Assembly: GCA_003326205.1 (NCBI GenBank)
Contig: LWTK01000057.1
Span: 26,486-79,768 of the forward strand
Reading direction: 5' to 3'
Source: Nostoc sp. ATCC 43529
GTDB taxonomy: Bacteria; Cyanobacteriota; Cyanobacteriia; Cyanobacteriales; Nostocaceae
Length of the DNA stretch: 53,283 nt
The translations under genes and the position numbers were made by a program. The stretch's first letter is position 1; each line of letters starts with the position of its first letter. The notes below the pieces were generated by a model that was not told where the DNA came from, ran no database searches, and saw only the letters and a list, made by a program, of their open reading frames with translations. Below, one piece after another: positions 22,799-31,635 of this stretch.

Positions 22799-25700
22799 CT
22801 AATGCCTATCAGTGATGGAAATAAGTTTTTTCTTAAATCCACGGAATAGAATTAACACTGGCTTTGTCCATTTTCCACCAAATAAATCGTGCAACAGAGT
22901 ATAAAAACAAGGGATGATAAACAACGTCAGCACTGTTGCTAAAGACAAGCCAGAGAATACCACCACACCCAATGGTTGTAAAAATTCGGAGCCTTCTCCA
23001 ATTCCTAATGCCAGGGGGAACATACCTAAAACAGTGGTGATAGTTGTCATTAATACTGGTCGCAGGCGTTGAGGAGCAGCTTTTAAAATTGCGGTTTTGC
23101 GGTCAACTTTTTCTCGTTCTAGAATTTGATTCGCCAATTCCACCATGATGATGGCGTTGTTAACTACAATACCCACAAGCAAAACTGCACCGACAATCAC
23201 CGTCGCACCAATAGCGGTTTGGGTAATGTAAAGTCCAAAAATCCCCCCAGCTAATGCCAAAGGAATTGTAAACATAATTACCAAGGGATCGATCAGAGAA
23301 TTGTATTGCACTGCCATAACTACAAAGACTAAAAAGGTTGCTAATCCACCTAATAGTTGCAGTGAGCTTTGCAGTTGCTGATTAGATTCTGCTGCTGAAC
23401 TGGGCAAAATACTAACACCATCAGGTAAATCTATACTTTTTAATACTGTATCTACCTGTTCTAAGGCGTTACTTAGGCTAGCTCCCTCAGTCAAATTCCC
23501 AGCAAGTAACAAAACCTGACGCTGATTAATTCGCTGAACTTCTCCCGGAGCTTGAGACTCTGTAATTTTAGCTACATCACTCAAGCGGACTTGGCGATTA
23601 TTCTCCACGAACAAAGGCAATCTCTCTAATTGAGAAGGTGTTTGCACTGACTCTTCATTCAACTTAACTCGCACATCTACTAAACGGTTGCCGCGTTGCA
23701 GTTGAGTCGGGATGCTACCTTCGATCGCAGTTTGAATTGTTTGTCCTATGTCTGTAGTAGTTAATCCCAAAGCTGAAACCCTTTCCCAGTCAGGAATAAT
23801 CTGAATTTCTGGTTGGCGATCGTCGGCATCGGGACGAAATCTTGCTTGGGTGACTTGTTCTTCTAGGGCTGCTAGTACCTGACGACCAGCTTCTTCTAAA
23901 GCATTTACGTCATTTCCCTGAAGTATCACGTCAACATCAGCACCGCGGACAGGAGAGTTGTTGAGAATCAAACCCCGCACTTGTCCAGGGGAAAGGCGCA
24001 GGCGAATTCCTGCTAAATTTAACTTGTTAAACTGTTGGGTAACTCTTTCTACATAGGCTTCTACATCAGTACCTGGTTTGAGGGTAATATTAGCGGTACT
24101 CCGTAGAGGGTTGGCATTGGTGTTTGTACCAAATAAAGAACCACCAGATGTGGAGAAAACATATTCTGTTTCTGGTTGATTCCGGATAATCTCATCCACC
24201 GCAGTCATGACTTTTCGGTTAGTCTCTAGGGGTGTTCCCGGAGGAAATTGAGCATTGAAGTTGGCTTGTCCGGTATTGATGCGGGGGAGAATTTCTTGGG
24301 GAATTTGCGGAGCCATCCACAAACTGCCACCGCCAAAAAATATAATGGCGATCGCCACCGTTACCAGTCGCCAGCGTAATATCCCAGCTAAAAAACTCGC
24401 GTATCCCCTCGTAGAGGCATCAAAGCGTTTATTAAACTCCCGTAAAAACCAAAATTTGCTCAAACCACTGGAAAATTTCCATGCCAACATCCGGGAAGCC
24501 AACATCGGCACGACAGTGACAGCAATCAAAATTGAAGCCGCCACAGAAAAGCTGATGGTGAGAATTAACTCATTGAACAGTAGGGCGATAAATCCGCCAA
24601 TGAGCAAAAATGGTAACACTGCTACCAAGTTTGTACTAGTGGAAGCAATTAAAGCTGATTCTACTTCTTGGCTACTTTGTTCTGCCTGAGAAATTAGTTG
24701 ACGTGAATTCAAGCGGGTTTTGTTATCCTTACCGGGAGTCATCCCAGCACCCTCGGCGATGTTCTCCAACATAACGATGGAGTTATCCACTACAATTCCC
24801 ACACCCAGCGCTAAACCACCCAAACTAAAAACGTTGAGAGATAAACCAAATAGCCCCATTAAGATGATGGCAGCTAGGGTTGCTAGGGGAATGGCTAGAA
24901 CGATGATTAAAGTTTGGCGCACAGAACCGAGAAATAAAAGAACTGCGATCGCTGCTAGTGCTGTACCAACCAACCCAGAACTGGTAACGTTGGAGATAGA
25001 ATTGCTAATAAACCGCGACTCATCTAAGGTTGGTGTAATCACCGTCCCTTCAGGAATGACACCAGATTGTCGCAGTTCTTCCAAGCGTTTTTTCACACCC
25101 TCAACAACGTTAATGGTGTTAGCATCCGGCTGTTTTTGGATGCTGACTTTTACAGCTTCTTCCCCATTGAGTAAGACGAAAATTCGTTGTTGTTCTGAAC
25201 CATCAATTACTTCAGCGAAGTCGCGCAAATAGACGCGGCGGTTGGGAGTAGTGGTAGATGAGGTAGATGAGGTAGATAAGGTAGCCGGGGAAGAGACTTC
25301 AAAAGAAAGATTGCTAATTTCATCGGCATTTTGGAAACGCCCAACGGTACGGGTTAATGGTTCAGAATTCGGCCCCAAAATTCGACCACCGGAGATATCT
25401 ACGTTGCGGTCTCTGAGTTGATCGAGGACATCAGTTAAACCTACACCCAAAGCTTGCAAACGATTGAGATCGATATTAACCCTGACTTCTTCTTGAACTC
25501 CTCCCGATACATCTACCCCTGCGACTCCAGCTACAACACCTAGTTCGCGGACTAGTTCTTCTTCGGCAAAAACCCGTAACTCAACGCCTTGTAAGGACGG
25601 TGAGGTTAATGCCAATTCGTAAACTGGTAACTGGGAAGGATCGACTTTGAATAAGCGTGGTTCTTCAATGGTGTCTGGTAATGTGCTTCTAGCTCTGTTA

Positions 25701-26062
25701 AAGGCAGCTGTGGCATCGTTTAGGGCTTGGTCAATATCGCCTCCCGGTTCAAAGTACAGATCCAAATTGACCTGCCCTTCACGAGTTTGGGAAAAAATCT
25801 GGATTACCCCCTCAGTAGCAGTAAAAGCTTCTTCTAAGGGCTTGGTTACTTCATCAACCGCTACCTCTGGAGAAATTCCAGGTGCTTGTAAACGCACACC
25901 AATCCGAGGGTAGGTAATTGATGGTAGTAAATCTACTGGCAATTTTACGACAAAAAATACACCCATCACTATTACTGCTAGTGTAAGCATGAGTGTGCCG
26001 ATGTGCTGGCGGATTGATATGGCGCTGATACTAAATCCGCCACCATTCTTTACTTGTTGCAT
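22799..26062 (-). CDS. RND efflux transporter, inner-membrane permease (AcrB/HAE1-like)
   Basis: A protein of 1087 residues with the duplicated RND fold: TM1 (IGTLMLTLAVIVMGVFFVV), a large periplasmic loop, TM2-6, TM7 and a second loop, TM8-12. The TM4 proton-relay motif reads GIVVDNSIVMLENI, so the second Asp of the AcrB pair is Asn, as in many non-enterobacterial RND pumps. VGIVVNNAIIMVELANQ is the pseudo-symmetric motif in the second half. It exports drugs or lipophiles using proton motive force together with the adaptor 48 bp upstream and an outer-membrane TolC-like channel encoded elsewhere. ATG 26062. Confidence 0.93.
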   Translation of the reverse strand: MQQVKNGGGFSISAISIRQHIGTLMLTLAVIVMGVFFVVKLPVDLLPSITYPRIGVRLQAPGISPEVAVDEVTKPLEEAFTATEGVIQIFSQTREGQVNLDLYFEPGGDIDQALNDATAAFNRARSTLPDTIEEPRLFKVDPSQLPVYELALTSPSLQGVELRVFAEEELVRELGVVAGVAGVDVSGGVQEEVRVNIDLNRLQALGVGLTDVLDQLRDRNVDISGGRILGPNSEPLTRTVGRFQNADEISNLSFEVSSPATLSTSSTSSTTTPNRRVYLRDFAEVIDGSEQQRIFVLLNGEEAVKVSIQKQPDANTINVVEGVKKRLEELRQSGVIPEGTVITPTLDESRFISNSISNVTSSGLVGTALAAIAVLLFLGSVRQTLIIVLAIPLATLAAIILMGLFGLSLNVFSLGGLALGVGIVVDNSIVMLENIAEGAGMTPGKDNKTRLNSRQLISQAEQSSQEVESALIASTSTNLVAVLPFLLIGGFIALLFNELILTISFSVAASILIAVTVVPMLASRMLAWKFSSGLSKFWFLREFNKRFDASTRGYASFLAGILRWRLVTVAIAIIFFGGGSLWMAPQIPQEILPRINTGQANFNAQFPPGTPLETNRKVMTAVDEIIRNQPETEYVFSTSGGSLFGTNTNANPLRSTANITLKPGTDVEAYVERVTQQFNKLNLAGIRLRLSPGQVRGLILNNSPVRGADVDVILQGNDVNALEEAGRQVLAALEEQVTQARFRPDADDRQPEIQIIPDWERVSALGLTTTDIGQTIQTAIEGSIPTQLQRGNRLVDVRVKLNEESVQTPSQLERLPLFVENNRQVRLSDVAKITESQAPGEVQRINQRQVLLLAGNLTEGASLSNALEQVDTVLKSIDLPDGVSILPSSAAESNQQLQSSLQLLGGLATFLVFVVMAVQYNSLIDPLVIMFTIPLALAGGIFGLYITQTAIGATVIVGAVLLVGIVVNNAIIMVELANQILEREKVDRKTAILKAAPQRLRPVLMTTITTVLGMFPLALGIGEGSEFLQPLGVVVFSGLSLATVLTLFIIPCFYTLLHDLFGGKWTKPVLILFRGFKKKLISITDRH

Positions 26063-26110
26063 AACTGTGGCCTCGCTTCAATTAAAAATACAAAATTAAA
26101 ATTCCAAATC

Positions 26111-27625
26111 TCATTTTGAGTTTTGAATCGTTAATTTTGAATTCCCTGTACGGGTTGACTCTGTTGTTTCGGAAAGAATCGATAAACGTACAGCGTCTCC
26201 ATCTTTTAAAGGTTGACCACTGCGAACAACATAGCGTTCTCCTGGTTGTAAGCCAGATAAAATTTCCACTTTGCTATCAGCCCTTTTCCCTAAGGTGACA
26301 GCACGCGCCGTTACTTTTGCCTTGCCTTCTGCATCGCTGACAACAAATAAGGTTCCAGCTTGATTTTGTGTGTTTGCTCTGTTGCTTTTCTGCTGAGAAG
26401 TTTGTTTCTGAATCGCTGTTTGCGGCACAACTACCCGTTGCGCTGTTTGGCTTTCAAAATTGACTCGCGCCAATAGTCCGCTGCCAATTTTCCCGTCACT
26501 GTTGGGAATTACTACTTCTACAGGAATCAAACGAGCTGTGGCATCAGCGGCTGGAGAAATCCGCGTTACTCTACCAATTAATGTTTCATTGGGAAAAGCA
26601 TCTAAACGGACTTTTACAGATTGTCCAACCTGAATTTGTGCTAATTCTAATTCAGAAACTTGAACAACGACTTTCACACGGTTAAAGTCACCAATTTTTA
26701 AGACTTCACTACCTGCTTGCAAAAGATTGCCTGGTTCTGTGACTTTTTCTGTAACTACTCCAGTGATGGGAGATGTCAGCCGAGCGTAAGATCTGCGTTC
26801 TTTGGCTTCCGCAACCAGAGCCTGTTGGGCTAACACTCTGCCTTGAGCAGCGGCGACGGCTTGCTGTTCTGTACGGACTTGCTCTTGAGCCGCCCGCAAT
26901 GCCTGGGCAGCTGTTTGTGCCTGGGTACGCGCTTGTTCGGCAGATTGTTGAGCGATCGCTCCAGCTTGGAATAGTTTCTGCTGGCGTTGCGAGTCTGCCT
27001 GGGCTTGCACTACTTCTAGCCTCGCTCGTTCCACATCAGCACGGGCATTACTTACTTGGGTAGTTGCCCTGACTACTTCTGATTTCAAGGCTGCAAGTTC
27101 GGCTTCTGCTTGTTTGTAGGCTGTTAGTAACAGGGCGTCATCTAATTGCCCCACAGTCTGGCCTTGGTTCACTGTATCGCCTACATCTAGGTTCAAAGCT
27201 AACAATCGTGCTTCAACCTGCGATCGCAGTGACACAATGCGAAAGGGTGTTGTGTTACCTGTATATTCTGGTTGTTTTTGGAGTACGTCTGTTCGCGCGA
27301 TCGCCACATCTACAGGTGTTGCACCACCACCCCGTGCCCGTCCACCAGGACTCTGAGATTGTGCCTCAGCTGATTCCTTAGGCAGCGACCCGCAGCTAGC
27401 TGTTAGTAGTCCTATACCCACCAAACAGGGTATTAGTAAGCTTTTTAAAGAAGTGGAGGCAAAAAAATTTTCCCTTTTCCCACTTTTTGCATAACTGCTT
27501 TTTGCCAGAAGTTTGCTTTTGACATCTGCGTTGGCACAGACCAACTCAGGCATCGCTACCTCAGTTTTCGCAACTGTATCTAACTTGATATTAATTAGCT
27601 GGGTATTGGTTACGGAATCTATCAT
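26111..27625 (-). CDS. RND efflux periplasmic adaptor (membrane fusion protein), lipoprotein
   Basis: ATG 27625 has AGGTG directly upstream; the GTG at 27631 is less likely. 504 residues. After a cytoplasmic lead of about 65 residues, a hydrophobic segment ends in the lipobox LLTASC, so the protein is probably lipidated. Then a barrel-sandwich hybrid half (QVEARLLALNLDVGDTVNQG), a long Ala/Gln-rich coiled-coil hairpin (about 155-275), the second lipoyl half (RLTSPITGVVTEKVTEPG), a beta-barrel and the membrane-proximal domain. It couples the RND pump at 22799 to the outer-membrane channel. First gene of a two-gene operon. The long N-terminal lead is unusual. Confidence 0.92.
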   Translation of the reverse strand: MIDSVTNTQLINIKLDTVAKTEVAMPELVCANADVKSKLLAKSSYAKSGKRENFFASTSLKSLLIPCLVGIGLLTASCGSLPKESAEAQSQSPGGRARGGGATPVDVAIARTDVLQKQPEYTGNTTPFRIVSLRSQVEARLLALNLDVGDTVNQGQTVGQLDDALLLTAYKQAEAELAALKSEVVRATTQVSNARADVERARLEVVQAQADSQRQQKLFQAGAIAQQSAEQARTQAQTAAQALRAAQEQVRTEQQAVAAAQGRVLAQQALVAEAKERRSYARLTSPITGVVTEKVTEPGNLLQAGSEVLKIGDFNRVKVVVQVSELELAQIQVGQSVKVRLDAFPNETLIGRVTRISPAADATARLIPVEVVIPNSDGKIGSGLLARVNFESQTAQRVVVPQTAIQKQTSQQKSNRANTQNQAGTLFVVSDAEGKAKVTARAVTLGKRADSKVEILSGLQPGERYVVRSGQPLKDGDAVRLSILSETTESTRTGNSKLTIQNSK

Positions 27626-27667
27626 TTTCACCTGTTTGTGCGGCTTATTTTACGTCCAAAATCATCT

Positions 27668-27938
27668 AGTTTTCTCCTATGGGGGAGCCTTTGGGATTAA
27701 ACAGCCGTGTTTTCCCAAGTAATTCTGAGAGATATCTTCAATAAAAAACGGCGAGAATGAGTAAGCTCTCTAACAGAAAGTTTCTGTATTCAGAAAGTTA
27801 CTGTTTTCCCATAAAAATCCCAAAATTCTCACCGCGCTACTTCTTATGCAGAGGTAGACAATCTTCTTGCAGCTAATCAATTATAAACTTAGTATAAATA
27901 TTTTTCAGTTTTCTGTAATCTACCCATAGGAGAAAACT
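27668..27938. mobile_element. MITE-like element with 16-bp perfect terminal inverted repeats
   Basis: AGTTTTCTCCTATGGG (27668-27683) and its exact complement (27923-27938) bound 271 bp of AT-rich non-coding DNA. Inside are a nested inverted pair TTTGGGATT (27690-27698)/AATCCCAAA (27816-27824) and the palindrome ACAGAAAGTTTCTGT (27773-27787). No transposase is encoded. I see no clear target-site duplication, so it may instead be two operator copies flanking the promoter of the RND operon, which starts 43 bp away. Confidence 0.5.
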
Positions 27939-27969
27939 GGCTTTACCCGAAGATATGAAACTTTTTTTC

Positions 27970-27985
27970 CCATGTTTAAACATGG
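27970..27985. promoter_or_regulatory. Perfect 16-bp palindrome (possible operator)
   Basis: CCATGTTTAAACATGG is fully symmetric and lies between the divergent RND operon and the RRM gene, just outside the MITE-like element. The size suits binding of a dimeric repressor such as a TetR-type protein; a decayed TetR gene is 1 kb away. Confidence 0.4.
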
Positions 27986-28387
27986 CGGTATTAAATTTTC
28001 CTTGTTTTAAGATTGTATGCTTATTATACTATAAATACTAGTATTTTACGTAGTTTGTCAACTGCATTCAGAAAAGTAAAGATTTATTTGTTGGGTATTG
28101 GGAGTGGTGACTATTGACCGTTAACTGAGAAATTATTATTTGTTCCCTACTCCTGTGCCTGTATTCTCCACTTCCATACGGTTACTGAGGTAGTTAATAT
28201 AAATTTTTATAAAAATTTTTCAACCTTTTGCCCGGAAAGTTGATTATTGTGTCATCATGAGGAGTGAAATGAGAATTAATTCGGCGACAGTGTTTGTTCT
28301 TAGTATTGACAGGCTTTTTCCTTGTGGTATTACAGACTTCTCTCCGAAATCTAAATCTCTGCATACTTATGATTTTGGAGATATTTC

Positions 28388-28696
28388 ATGTCAATTTACG
28401 TAGGTAACCTCTCTTATGAAGTTACACAAGAAGCACTAAGCGCTGTTTTTGCAGAATATGGTTCTGTGAAGCGCGTTCAGCTGCCTACTGATCGTGAAAC
28501 CGGTCGCTTACGTGGCTTTGGTTTTGTGGAAATGAGTTCAGATGCCGAAGAAGCAGCTGCTATTGAAGCTCTTGACGGTGCTGAATGGCTGGGTCGTGAC
28601 TTGAAAGTAAATAAAGCCAAACCCAAAGAAGACAGAGGTGGTTCTTTCGGTGGTGGTAACCGTGGCGGTGGTGGCTACAACCGTAATCGTTACTAA
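28388..28696 (+). CDS. Gly-rich RNA-binding protein (RRM), Rbp family
   Basis: A protein of 102 residues. One RRM domain (2-82) with RNP2 IYVGNLSY and RNP1 RGFGFVEM, then a short tail RGGSFGGGNRGGGGYNRN. This is the cyanobacterial Rbp/RbpA family: single-stranded RNA-binding proteins, several of which are cold-induced or involved in mRNA localisation. GGAG precedes the ATG. The 390-bp AT-rich upstream region (28000-28387) without another gene is consistent with a long 5' leader, as in cold-regulated rbp genes, though I see no named element there. It is followed by a strong terminator. Confidence 0.93.
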   Translation: MSIYVGNLSYEVTQEALSAVFAEYGSVKRVQLPTDRETGRLRGFGFVEMSSDAEEAAAIEALDGAEWLGRDLKVNKAKPKEDRGGSFGGGNRGGGGYNRNRY

Positions 28697-28732
28697 ACTA
28701 ATTAGACACCAGTTAAGTTAATTCAATCTGGC

Positions 28733-28762
28733 AAAAGCTCAAGCATTGCTGCTTGAGCTTTT
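28733..28762 (+). terminator. Rho-independent terminator of the RRM gene
   Basis: A 13-bp stem (AAAAGCTCAAGCA with its complement TGCTTGAGCTTTT, 28733-28745 and 28750-28762), 4-nt loop, ending in Ts. Classical intrinsic terminator 37 bp after the stop. Confidence 0.9.
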
Positions 28763-28948
28763 TGCATGGAAAATATAGCACTTGTCAAGTACCTTAGGAC
28801 ATAAAGCGATGGCTGCTTCTCTACAAGACGCTCTTGCTAGCTTGCTTCGCCGTAGGGGTAGGCTCAAATGAAAAATTAAAAATTAAAAAAGAATACAAGC
28901 CCTGAGTTCACTTACAGCAGATTGCAACTTGGTGAGGTACAGATCATC

Positions 28949-28976
28949 GTAGGGGCGCACAGCTGTGCGCCCCTAC
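28949..28976. repeat. 28-bp perfect palindromic repeat
   Basis: Fully symmetric element running from GTAGGGGCGCACAG to its complement with no loop. This type is common in cyanobacterial spacers and often ends decayed or mobile segments. It lies between the RRM terminator and the TetR remnant. Confidence 0.7.
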
Positions 28977-29028
28977 CCATGTAACCATGTACTTCATTTA
29001 CCTGAAAAACGCTGTATGTGGATATTAA

Positions 29029-29259
29029 TTTTTAATTCTTACAATTTTAGAACGAGGGGTTGCCACAGGTGCATTTCGCAAACTCGATCCCTTACAATCA
29101 GCGATTAATATTATGGGAACTTGTTTGTTTTACTTTATTGGCATTGGAAATGCTCAGCATTATCCCCAAGACAAGGGACTTTTGAGTGCAGCAATGTTAG
29201 AACAACACTCTCAAGAGGCGATCGCATTAATTTTAGCCAGTGTTCAAAATACTCAATAA
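29029..29259 (+). pseudogene. C-terminal remnant of a TetR-family regulator
   Basis: An open frame of about 75 codons, bounded upstream by a stop and lacking any start or helix-turn-helix. It reads ILERGVATGAFRKLDPLQSA, INIMGTCLFYFIGIGN, then LSAAMLEQHSQEAIALILAS. The ERGVATGAFRxLDP pattern at the head of a helical domain is typical of TetR ligand-binding domains. The N-terminal DNA-binding half has been deleted. TetR genes often control RND pumps; the pump at 22.8-27.6 kb is the closest candidate target. Confidence 0.6.
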
Positions 29260-29262
29260 TTA

Positions 29263-29478
29263 TTAAGCAACTACTTGCCACCAACCAAAAGCAGGGCCGA
29301 TAAAACGAATGGTTAGCCATGCTGCAACCATGAGACCAATACCTATCCAAGCACCGCGGGTAGTCCAACTGACAAATAATTCCGCTTGACTTTTTGTGAT
29401 GGGAACCCAAGGCAAGATGCGAGTTTCTTGACCGTATGTTTCCCCTAGCGCGGTTTTGCGACGTTTTGCTTCACCCAT
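29263..29478 (-). CDS. DUF2839 small membrane protein
   Basis: ATG 29478 gives 71 residues starting MGEAKRRKTALGETYGQ, the conserved head of the cyanobacterial DUF2839 family; the frame to 29487 adds three residues. Two membrane segments follow (about 34-52 and 55-70) with WVPITKSQAELFV before the first. Conserved across cyanobacteria, function unknown. Its 3' end lies 3 bp from the end of the TetR remnant. Confidence 0.85.
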   Translation of the reverse strand: MGEAKRRKTALGETYGQETRILPWVPITKSQAELFVSWTTRGAWIGIGLMVAAWLTIRFIGPAFGWWQVVA

Positions 29479-29569
29479 AATCAGCAATTGAAATCAACTT
29501 TGACTCTAACTTTATCTTGCCAGGAATTGTAGTTGTAGACAATTAATATTGGGCATGGGAACTGGTGAT

Positions 29570-29704
29570 TAGGGACTGGGAGTGCTGAGTGAGGAGTTAG
29601 GAGTTAGGAGTTAGGAGTTAAAAGTATTTTATTTTCCCGCTGTTCCCCCTACCTTCCCTGCCTCTTTCTCCCTCTGCTCCCTTATCCCCCAGTCCCCAGT
29701 CCCC
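29570..29704. repeat. Inverted STRR blocks
   Basis: GGAGTTA heptamers (29597-29621) and a CCCCAGT block (29687-29704) that is inverse to GGGACTGGGAG near 29573. They fill the spacer up to the stop of the DinG-like gene. Confidence 0.7.
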
Positions 29705-31252
29705 TTAAGCTGAATTTTCCTCATCTGTATTAGAAAACAGACTGGGATCGAGATAGTTAATGCGCGCTAAAGGACTTAAGGCAGCGAGGATTTGGGCGCC
29801 GTAGCTGCGGTTAACTACACGACTATCAAGTAAAGCGACAATACCTTGACTTTCTCGCACGGGAGCGATCGCTCGTTGTAATTCATTTAAGGCGGTTGGT
29901 AATAAGTATAAACGGAACCAATCTTGATGCGATCGCTTATAACGAGCTACCCTACCAGCTACTAGAGGATTTTCCAAAGATGGTAGCGGTAAAGTCGCAA
30001 TAATTAACAGCTGGGGTGCAGGCAAGACTCGCTGATGTTCTCGCCAAAATTCCCAACCGCTCACCAAAATACCATTTTCATCTAAACAAGTTTTTTCTAC
30101 CTGTACCCGCGAACCAAATTCTGAGGCCAAAATTGTCCCGACTTGAGACTTGAGTGGGACATCACCCACTAAAATTACGGTTAATCCTGGTGCTGTAGCA
30201 CTCAGACAAACCAGCGTGCGGACTTTGTGAATAAATGCCGCTTGAAATTCTGGTGTATTAGGTAGGGGTAACTTATAGGGTACATACAGTTGAATTGCTT
30301 CGGCTTGACTTTCAGAAGAAAATTTCAGGCAAGTTACATCTTCCAAACCCAAACGCTGACGAAAAAGGGGAGCCTCTGTTTCTGGTTCTATAGCACTGCC
30401 AATTAAAACTACTGGTTGTCGCTGCCAAATGGGGGAAAGTATTTTTCCTAATTCCATTGGGGTGTAGTGTAAAGAAAATAAACCTTGGCGACGGGCAATA
30501 GTCGCCCAGAAGAGGGCAGGGGAGGACAAATTTTCGTTGAGGAGTTGAAATTCTTGCCAGAAATGTTTCCAATTATCTGGGAGATTACTGAGGTCTAAAG
30601 TAGAATAAAGACGGTTTAAAATGTCTATTTCTAGTCCAGAGATGAGATAGCACTCGTATGGATTAGCAGGATGCTGAAAAAGTTCGTGTGTCAGTTGTAT
30701 CCTTGCTTCGCGAATTGCTTCAGCTTGGTTTGGGCAAGCTAGCATAAGTCGATCCCAATCATGGGGTTGAATTTCTTGGGCGAGCTGATGACGCACCCAA
30801 TCTTCGAGATCGTCTACACCATCAATAATTGTAGGAATACCAGGGGGAAAGCGATCGCCATCAGCCAACTGTCCTTTTAACCAAGCTTCTGGGGAAGTCA
30901 ACAGTAGCCCTTGGAACTGGGCATCAGGCCACGCGTCACCTGTTCTAATCGGTTTGTTAGCTGGTAGCCACTGCTGTAAGCGGGGAATTTCCACCCGCAA
31001 CAGAAGTTGTTGCACTGCTTCTTGAGCAACAATAATTACAGGGCCATGCCACATCAGGGCTGATGCTACGAAACTGGTACGATATCGTCCTTGATAGCCA
31101 GCAACCGCCCCTACTTGAATTAGGGCGCTACGTTCGAGGCGCAAGGCGCGTGCTACCAACCGTGCCATCGTCAAATGATGGGGCCAGGAAGGGAACCCCG
31201 CCTGCGATCGCAAAAAGTTATGTAGTGACAAATGAACTTCTGCCTCAATCAC
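29705..31252 (-). CDS. DinG-like helicase homologue with degenerate ATPase motifs
   Basis: A protein of 515 residues from GTG 31252. The C-terminal part (LLIIATLPLPSLENPLVAGR, then RLYLLPTALNELQRAIAPVR and GIVALLDSRVVNRSYG) matches the second motor domain of DinG/XPD-like helicases. The Walker A position reads AGYQGRYRTSF instead of GxGKT, the DEAH position reads IIDGVDDLED, and the LPxAxxxLxQAIGRxxR-type motif lacks its Gly-Arg. The Fe-S Cys cluster is not evident. It is therefore probably not an active ATPase, or has diverged to another role. The frame is fully open, so the protein is maintained. Confidence 0.75.
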   Translation of the reverse strand: MIEAEVHLSLHNFLRSQAGFPSWPHHLTMARLVARALRLERSALIQVGAVAGYQGRYRTSFVASALMWHGPVIIVAQEAVQQLLLRVEIPRLQQWLPANKPIRTGDAWPDAQFQGLLLTSPEAWLKGQLADGDRFPPGIPTIIDGVDDLEDWVRHQLAQEIQPHDWDRLMLACPNQAEAIREARIQLTHELFQHPANPYECYLISGLEIDILNRLYSTLDLSNLPDNWKHFWQEFQLLNENLSSPALFWATIARRQGLFSLHYTPMELGKILSPIWQRQPVVLIGSAIEPETEAPLFRQRLGLEDVTCLKFSSESQAEAIQLYVPYKLPLPNTPEFQAAFIHKVRTLVCLSATAPGLTVILVGDVPLKSQVGTILASEFGSRVQVEKTCLDENGILVSGWEFWREHQRVLPAPQLLIIATLPLPSLENPLVAGRVARYKRSHQDWFRLYLLPTALNELQRAIAPVRESQGIVALLDSRVVNRSYGAQILAALSPLARINYLDPSLFSNTDEENSA

Positions 31253-31307
31253 ACGCTTTTAATCCCATAACAAAGTGACTTTTACCAATAAAGCCCCATT
31301 TCTATTA

Positions 31308-31624
31308 TGTTGTCCTTTGTCATTTATCATTTGTCATTTGTCTTCTGTTACAAAGTTCAGGCAGTCCGTTGGCGGGGTTCCCCCACTGAAAGGAACTGCC
31401 GTTGAGCCACTGCATTCCACGGGTCTTTGAGCTTGTTCGCCCTGAACGTTACCGTAGGATAGCAACTGGCGTCTGAATATAAGGAAGCTTTAGCTTTTAA
31501 CTTTGGGCTTTGTCATTTGTTCTTTGTCTAAAACTAATGACTAATGACCAATGACCAATGACCAATGACCAATGACTATTGTACAGACGCGATTAATCGC
31601 GTCTCTACTAATGACCAATCACCA
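31308..31624. repeat. STRR arrays and the AGACGCGATTAATCGCGTCT palindrome
   Basis: This 380-bp spacer holds GTCATTT heptamers (31308-31345), (C/T)AATGAC heptamers (about 31530-31625) and, inserted in the latter, a perfect 20-bp palindrome at 31585-31604. The heptamer array continues on both sides of the palindrome, as if the palindrome inserted into it. No gene seen. Confidence 0.7.
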
Positions 31625-31635
31625 ATTACCTAATT

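Noticed and set aside
24255..25232. Plus-strand frames of 144 and 170 residues inside the RND gene
   Set aside because: Antisense shadows of a strongly conserved RND coding region.
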